A stretch of DNA of 9,322 nucleotides, taken from positions 1 through 9,322 of the forward strand of contig NZ_JAKDJU010000118.1 in assembly GCF_030453725.1 (NCBI RefSeq), in the 5' to 3' direction. The translations under genes and the position numbers were made by a program. Below, piece by piece: positions 5,088-9,322 of the stretch; the stretch's first letter is position 1, and every line of letters starts with the position of its first letter. This DNA comes from Brevibacterium picturae (lineage in GTDB: Bacteria; Actinomycetota; Actinomycetes; Actinomycetales; Brevibacteriaceae). The notes below the pieces were generated by a model. The model had not been told where the DNA came from and did no database searches. It saw nothing but the letters and a program-made list of their open reading frames with translations.

Positions 5088-7235
5088 TCAGCTCGCCTCG
5101 ATGAAATGAGCCGATTCCGCGGGCAGGACCCGGTTGATGAAGGCCCGCAGGGCCGGCAGCGAACTCAGATCAGGGTCGACGGAGATGATCTTCTCCGCGA
5201 TGGCTCTCGCCTCTTCGACGATCGGCGCATCGCGCAGAATCGACAGGTGCTTCAGTGAGGATCCTCCCCATTGTGAGGCACCGAGCACATCGCCTTCACC
5301 TCGACTGCCGAGATCATACTCGGCCAGGGCGAAGCCGTCGAGGGTGCCTGCCACCTCGCGGAGTCGCTCGAAGCTCTCATCGTCCTCGGCTGCCTCGGTG
5401 AGCAGGAAGCACATGGCCGCACTGCCGTCGCGCCCGACGCGTCCGCGCAGCTGATGAAGTTGGGCGACGCCGAATCGCTCCGCTTCGAAGACGACCATCA
5501 TGGTCGCCCGGGGGACGTCGACCCCCACCTCGATGACGGTCGTGGAGACCATGATGTCGATGTCGCCGGAGACGAACGCGGCCATCGTCCGATCCTTCTC
5601 CGCCGTCGACATCCGGCCATGGAGAAGTTCGATCGAACGGGATCGCAGCTCTGCGGAACTCTGGAGCTTGTCCTTCAGGTCTTCAATGCCCTCTCTGCTG
5701 CCGATCACATCACCCGTTTCGGGGTCCTCGATATCGGAGGGGTCGATGCGCGGGAAGACCACGAAGGTGCCTCTGCCGGTCTCGGCCGCCTCGTCGATAA
5801 GCTGGCGGACGCGGCCCAGCCATTTGGGATGGTCTCCCAGTGACACGGCGTGGGTGGTGATGTTCTTGGTGCCCGCGGGCATTTCGTCGAGTGTGGAGAC
5901 ATCGAGGTCGGCGAAGACCGTCATCGCCACGGTCCGCGGAATCGGGGTCGCAGACATCACGAGGGTGTGCGGGACCTTGAGTCCGGCCTTTGCCCGCAGC
6001 GCCTCACGCTGTTCGACGCCGAACCTGTGCTGCTCGTCGACGACGATGAGGCCCAGTTCGTCGAACATGGTCGTATCCGACATCAGCGCATGTGTCCCGA
6101 CGACGATGTCGATCTGACCTGTGGCGAGGTCGAGTGCGAGCTGTTTGCGTTCGCGCGCCGGCATCGACCCTGTCATCAGTGCCACCCGAACCTGGTCATC
6201 GCCCGACAGCAGCGGGCTCAGCGCCATCTGATCACCGAGGAGGCTCTCAATTGAGCGGAAATGCTGTGTGGCGAGCACCTCCGTGGGCGCGAGCATCGCC
6301 GCCTGAGCTCCCGAGTCGACGGCCGTGAGCATCGCCCGCAGTGCCACGACGGTCTTGCCGGAGCCGACGTCGCCGTGGAGCAGGCGGTGCATCGCGGTTC
6401 TCCGCCCGATGTCTGCCTCGATCTCCCCTCCGACCCGCAGCTGCGAGGCGGTGAGATAGAAGGGCAGGCTCTCATCGAACCTCTCGCTCCTGGCACCGAC
6501 GTTGAGCAGCGGAGTCGCCTCGAGCTGCTCATAGTCGACCTTGCGGGAGACGAACTCCGCCTGCAGGGCGAGCGCCTCTTCCCACTTCCAACGCTGCTTG
6601 GCCTTCTCCGTCGCTGCCGCTGACCTCGGCCGATGCATGTCATTGAACGCGGTACGCAGCTCGGGAAGGTCGAGGTCGGCTCGCATTGCGCTCGGCAGCG
6701 GGTCCTCGAACTCTGTTGGGTCCGCGACATCGAGGAGAACCTTGATGGCCTTCCACAGGCGCGTCTGTGCGATGCCTTTGACGCGGGGGTAGACGGGGAA
6801 CGGGGAGTTGAGATCCTCCGGAGTCCACTTCTCGTCGTGTTCGTCCCGGTTGAGCCAGGTGGGTGAGTTCAGGGTCAGCTGCCCGCGGTACTCCTCGACC
6901 TTCCCCGCGAAGACGACCGTGAGTCCGGGAGCCAGCTGTTTGTCCAGCCAACGCTGGTTGAAGAAGGCTATCTTCATCGATTGCTGCCCATCGTGGACGA
7001 TCACATCGGTGATGGTTCCACGGCGTCTCTGCATGCGCCTGGTGTCGACGGAGATGACCTCGGCCTGCAGGATGGCGGTCTCGCCCAATGGGAGACCGCC
7101 CAGCGGTGTCTTCTCCCCGGGCACGAGGAATCTGCGCGGGAAGAAGCGAAAGAGATCCGCCACCGAGGTGATCCCGCGCTTCTTCAGTGCACCGCGGTCT
7201 CGCGCGGTGAAGTAGTCGTCGAGGCGGGCGCTCAT
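5088..7235 (-). CDS. recG: ATP-dependent DNA helicase RecG
   Basis: A 715-residue superfamily 2 helicase that remodels stalled replication forks and branch-migrates Holliday junctions. An N-terminal wedge/OB-type region (about 45-150) is followed by the two helicase domains: Walker A HGDVGSGKT (287-295), APTEVLA (316-322), Walker B as DEQH (400-403), SATPIPRT (428-435), motif V region STTVIEVGVDVP (564-575) and motif VI QLRGRVGR (595-602). The C-terminal block DLGSRGEGDVLGASQWG (641-657) corresponds to the RecG-specific TRG region that couples ATP use to DNA movement. The length is normal for an actinobacterial RecG. ATG 7235 overlaps the stop of the upstream DAK2 gene (ATGA), with GGGAG a few bases upstream, so the two are probably translated together. 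rsmD follows after 69 nt in which I see no feature. Confidence 0.97.
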   Translation of the reverse strand: MSARLDDYFTARDRGALKKRGITSVADLFRFFPRRFLVPGEKTPLGGLPLGETAILQAEVISVDTRRMQRRRGTITDVIVHDGQQSMKIAFFNQRWLDKQLAPGLTVVFAGKVEEYRGQLTLNSPTWLNRDEHDEKWTPEDLNSPFPVYPRVKGIAQTRLWKAIKVLLDVADPTEFEDPLPSAMRADLDLPELRTAFNDMHRPRSAAATEKAKQRWKWEEALALQAEFVSRKVDYEQLEATPLLNVGARSERFDESLPFYLTASQLRVGGEIEADIGRRTAMHRLLHGDVGSGKTVVALRAMLTAVDSGAQAAMLAPTEVLATQHFRSIESLLGDQMALSPLLSGDDQVRVALMTGSMPARERKQLALDLATGQIDIVVGTHALMSDTTMFDELGLIVVDEQHRFGVEQREALRAKAGLKVPHTLVMSATPIPRTVAMTVFADLDVSTLDEMPAGTKNITTHAVSLGDHPKWLGRVRQLIDEAAETGRGTFVVFPRIDPSDIEDPETGDVIGSREGIEDLKDKLQSSAELRSRSIELLHGRMSTAEKDRTMAAFVSGDIDIMVSTTVIEVGVDVPRATMMVVFEAERFGVAQLHQLRGRVGRDGSAAMCFLLTEAAEDDESFERLREVAGTLDGFALAEYDLGSRGEGDVLGASQWGGSSLKHLSILRDAPIVEEARAIAEKIISVDPDLSSLPALRAFINRVLPAESAHFIEAS

Positions 7236-8860
7236 TCGACTCCCATGATGAGCAGTGTCGCCCGGTCCCGCGAGTCGATGTCCTGGAATCGCACCTGGGC
7301 GTGTGATTTGCTGATCCAGTCCCGCAATTGTGAGAGGACATCGGGGGCGCAGCCGGGACCGTGGACGACGGTGAGGAGCTCTCCCCCGGCCCCCAGCAGT
7401 CGATCGGCGAGTTTCTCGACCAGGGTTGTGAGTTCGGTGCTCTGGGTTTTGACCTTCCCGTCGATGAAGACCCGGTAGAACTGTGAGGGGTGGGAGGCCG
7501 GGATCGACCGCGTCGGCTGCGAGCCTGCGGCGTCGTCGATGGCCGGCAGGGCACCCGTGGGCGGGTGGAGAGCCAACTGTTCCGCCGAGACGATGGTACC
7601 GACACGGGTCCCGGCCGCTGCTTCGGTCATATCGGCGAAGATCTCCACTGCCGGGGCGAACTGGTCGTAGACCGCGAGGGCAGACAGCAGGGTGGCAACA
7701 TTGCGGGAGCGGACGACATGTCCCCCGGTGACCTGTCCCAGTGATTTCAGCATGGTCGTGGAGCTGGGGACGACGAGGACTTCGCGCTCATCCTCGGCGA
7801 TGATGTCCGTGGTCAGACGCACCGCGGCACCGGAGTCCGGGGTCAGTGCCGTCGCCCCGTTCAGCGCACAGTGCATGAGCAGACCGGTGCCGGAGACGAT
7901 GGCCACCAGGTGGGTCTCGCCCTCTTCCTCGTGCAGACGCAGGTCCTCCATGTCCAGGCGGACGATGCCGTAGCCGGCGAGGTGGTCGAGGACGGTCACG
8001 GCGGTGGCCTCGTCGGCGACGTGCACGTGTACCTTGGGGCCGTTGATGACGATCGATGTCCCGCCCAGGTCATCCAGCGCCTCGGCGAGGGGCGATGTGG
8101 GCCTTCCGCCGTCAGAAGAAGCGGGGTCCGCGGCGAGGAGCGCAACGATCTCGAGTTCATCGGTTCCGGCCTGGTGGACGACCCGCGGGGACCCGGTGAT
8201 TTCGCCGAGCATCGAATCCTGCGGTGTCCGACCGGTGACCGTGGCATAGAGGAGATCGAAGAGTTCGACGATTCCGGTCGAGCCGGCGTCGACGACCTCG
8301 GCGTCGCGGAGCACGGGCAGCTGCCCGGTGGTCTCCCGCAGTGCCGAGCGGGAGCGCAGGCGCACTGCCGAGATGAGGTCGACGAGGTTCACACCCGCTT
8401 CGGCCTTCTCCCTGGCCTCGGCGGCCATGGCGTCGAGGACCGTGAGCATGGTGCCGTCGACGGGCCGGGCCACGGATTGCCGAGCGCGGGTCGAGGCAAG
8501 CTCGAGGGCTGCGGCCATGGCCTCCGGCGTCGCCACGGTCACGCCGTCCAGGGCATCGGCAACTCCCTGGAGTGCGACGGCGAGGATGAGTCCTGAGTTT
8601 CCGCGAGCACCCCGTCCGGCGCCTTCGGCGAGTGCGGCGACGACCTGGGGCAGGGTGACGGGTCCGGTGAGCTCCTCGACAGCCAGATAGGCGCTGCGCA
8701 GTGTGTGGTACATGTTCGTGCCGGTGTCGCCGTCGGGGACGGGGAAGACGTTGAGTTCGTCGATCTCGACGCGTTCCTTGCGCAGACGATCAACCGCACG
8801 CCGAGCCCACCTGGCGGCCAGGCGGCCGTTGAGCCCGATGGCTTGATTGGGTCCGCTCAT
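7232..8860 (-). CDS. DAK2 (DhaL) domain protein, FakA-like
   Basis: A 542-residue protein. The N-terminal DhaL/DAK2 domain (about 8-205) carries the nucleotide and Mg-binding motif NVFPVPDGDTGTNM (37-50), ARGNSG (85-90), PVDGTML (133-139) and VDAGSTG (190-196). The middle and C-terminal parts (about 230-542), including GTSIVINGPKVHVHV (267-281), match the FakA/YloV layout. In firmicutes FakA phosphorylates fatty acids presented by a FakB (DegV) protein. Actinobacterial relatives commonly sit upstream of recG, as here, but are less studied, so fatty-acid kinase activity is inferred and no FakB partner is visible. The Cys motif reported in the middle domain of staphylococcal FakA is not evident. 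It begins one base after the thiL stop (TGACATG), with GGGAAG upstream, and overlaps recG by 4 nt, implying co-translation of thiL, this gene and recG. Confidence 0.9.
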   Translation of the reverse strand: MSGPNQAIGLNGRLAARWARRAVDRLRKERVEIDELNVFPVPDGDTGTNMYHTLRSAYLAVEELTGPVTLPQVVAALAEGAGRGARGNSGLILAVALQGVADALDGVTVATPEAMAAALELASTRARQSVARPVDGTMLTVLDAMAAEAREKAEAGVNLVDLISAVRLRSRSALRETTGQLPVLRDAEVVDAGSTGIVELFDLLYATVTGRTPQDSMLGEITGSPRVVHQAGTDELEIVALLAADPASSDGGRPTSPLAEALDDLGGTSIVINGPKVHVHVADEATAVTVLDHLAGYGIVRLDMEDLRLHEEEGETHLVAIVSGTGLLMHCALNGATALTPDSGAAVRLTTDIIAEDEREVLVVPSSTTMLKSLGQVTGGHVVRSRNVATLLSALAVYDQFAPAVEIFADMTEAAAGTRVGTIVSAEQLALHPPTGALPAIDDAAGSQPTRSIPASHPSQFYRVFIDGKVKTQSTELTTLVEKLADRLLGAGGELLTVVHGPGCAPDVLSQLRDWISKSHAQVRFQDIDSRDRATLLIMGVE

Positions 8861-8861
8861 G

Positions 8862-9322
8862 TCACTTCCCGAAATGGCTGAAGCCGCTCGTCGGCACCGG
8901 TGCGCCGTCGAGACTGACGCCGTGGCCTGGTCTCATCTCTCCGATTCTCCGCCAGCCTACCGGAGGTGTGTCGAACTGCGCCGACGACGCGAGGAAGCCA
9001 TGGTCCTCTCCCCCGTTCAGCACCCAGCTCAGCGCCAGTTCCTCAGCTGTCGACGCCTTCTGCACCAGGTGCCTCGCCGCGGGCAGCAGCGGATCGATGA
9101 GTTCCTGCAATGAGGCGCGGTCGATGGTCGCATGCACTCCAGACGCCGCCGCGACTCGGCCCAGATCCGTGCTCAGCCCGTCGGAGACATCGATCATCGC
9201 CGAGGCGGTCCCCATGTGTGCGACGGCCCCATAGTTCGGTTGTGGAGCCAGCTGAGTGTTGATGAGTTCCCTGAGGTCTGCACTGACCTCGGGCAGGTCT
9301 GCGCTGACCTCAGGCAGGTCTG
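8862..9322 (-). CDS. thiL: Thiamine-monophosphate kinase, C-terminal part (cut by right edge)
   Basis: The last 152 codons are present; the gene continues beyond the right edge with no stop in this frame. ThiL phosphorylates thiamine monophosphate to the active cofactor thiamine diphosphate, using ATP and Mg. The visible part holds AMIDVSDGLSTDLGR, with the conserved Asp residues of the DVSDGL motif, GGEDHGFL (GGEDY-type motif of this PurM-like family) and a GWRRIGEM / GFSHFGK ending typical of ThiL. An ATG at 9215 lies inside the domain and is not the true start. Upstream of the DVSDGL motif the frame enters a tandem DLPEVSA repeat at the window edge. The stop is one base from the DAK2 gene start, so they form one operon. 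The N-terminal half cannot be assessed. Confidence 0.9.
   Translation of the reverse strand, partial: DLPEVSADLPEVSADLRELINTQLAPQPNYGAVAHMGTASAMIDVSDGLSTDLGRVAAASGVHATIDRASLQELIDPLLPAARHLVQKASTAEELALSWVLNGGEDHGFLASSAQFDTPPVGWRRIGEMRPGHGVSLDGAPVPTSGFSHFGK
9280..9321 (-). repeat. In-frame 21-bp tandem repeat within thiL
   Basis: Two 21-bp units (9280-9300 and 9301-9321) differ at two positions and each reads DLPEVSA in the thiL frame. A partial, more diverged relative (GAGGTCT, coding ADLRE) precedes them on the plus strand. The array touches the window edge and may hold more copies outside. Confidence 0.82.

Noticed and set aside
6640..7605. 321-residue minus-strand reading frame across the DAK2-recG junction
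   Set aside because: It spans two well-recognised genes in another frame and has Ser/Arg/Pro-rich low-complexity composition.

Overview
The window is high-GC DNA with strong third-position G/C bias, tightly packed genes with 1-4 nt junctions, and the gene neighbourhood thiL - DAK2-domain gene - recG - rsmD - (coaD). This points to an actinobacterium. A Brevibacterium-like member of the Micrococcales is my guess from protein style; no marker in the window proves the genus.

Layout, left to right. (1) Positions 1-39, minus: the first 13 codons of coaD, running off the left edge. (2) 36-797, minus: a GntR/FCD-type regulator whose stop codon overlaps the coaD start (ATGA). (3) 798-912: a divergent intergenic region with a probable gntR promoter and a palindromic candidate operator. 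(4) 913-4083, plus: a four-gene ABC importer operon, ehuB-ehuC-ehuD-ehuA (lipoprotein binding protein, two permeases, ATPase). It most resembles the ectoine/hydroxyectoine Ehu family. No ectoine synthesis or catabolism genes are visible, so a role in compatible-solute uptake is the simplest reading. (5) 4084-4199: a convergent intergenic region with three tandem 22-bp repeats that begin inside the ehuA 3' end, then a long hairpin that probably terminates from both sides. (6) 4200-5018, minus: rsmD, enlarged by a repeat-rich insertion. (7) 5088-7235, minus: recG. (8) 7232-8860, minus: a DAK2/FakA-like kinase-domain protein, 4-nt overlap with recG. (9) 8862-9322, minus: the 3' part of thiL, cut by the right edge inside another in-frame tandem repeat.

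How it fits together: thiL, the DAK2 gene, recG and rsmD form a housekeeping minus-strand run (thiamine cofactor, putative fatty-acid kinase, recombination, 16S rRNA methylation). In many bacteria rsmD is followed directly by coaD. Here the regulator plus the ehuBCDA operon lie between them, so coaD is now tied to the regulator gene rather than to rsmD. The regulator is well placed to control the importer, itself and, through co-transcription, coaD.

The most notable non-coding structure is a nearly perfect 36-bp palindrome inside the first codons of ehuC, just after the binding-protein gene. I did not find an obviously new multi-gene system. The interest lies in the gene arrangement, the intragenic palindrome and three separate tandem-repeat tracts.
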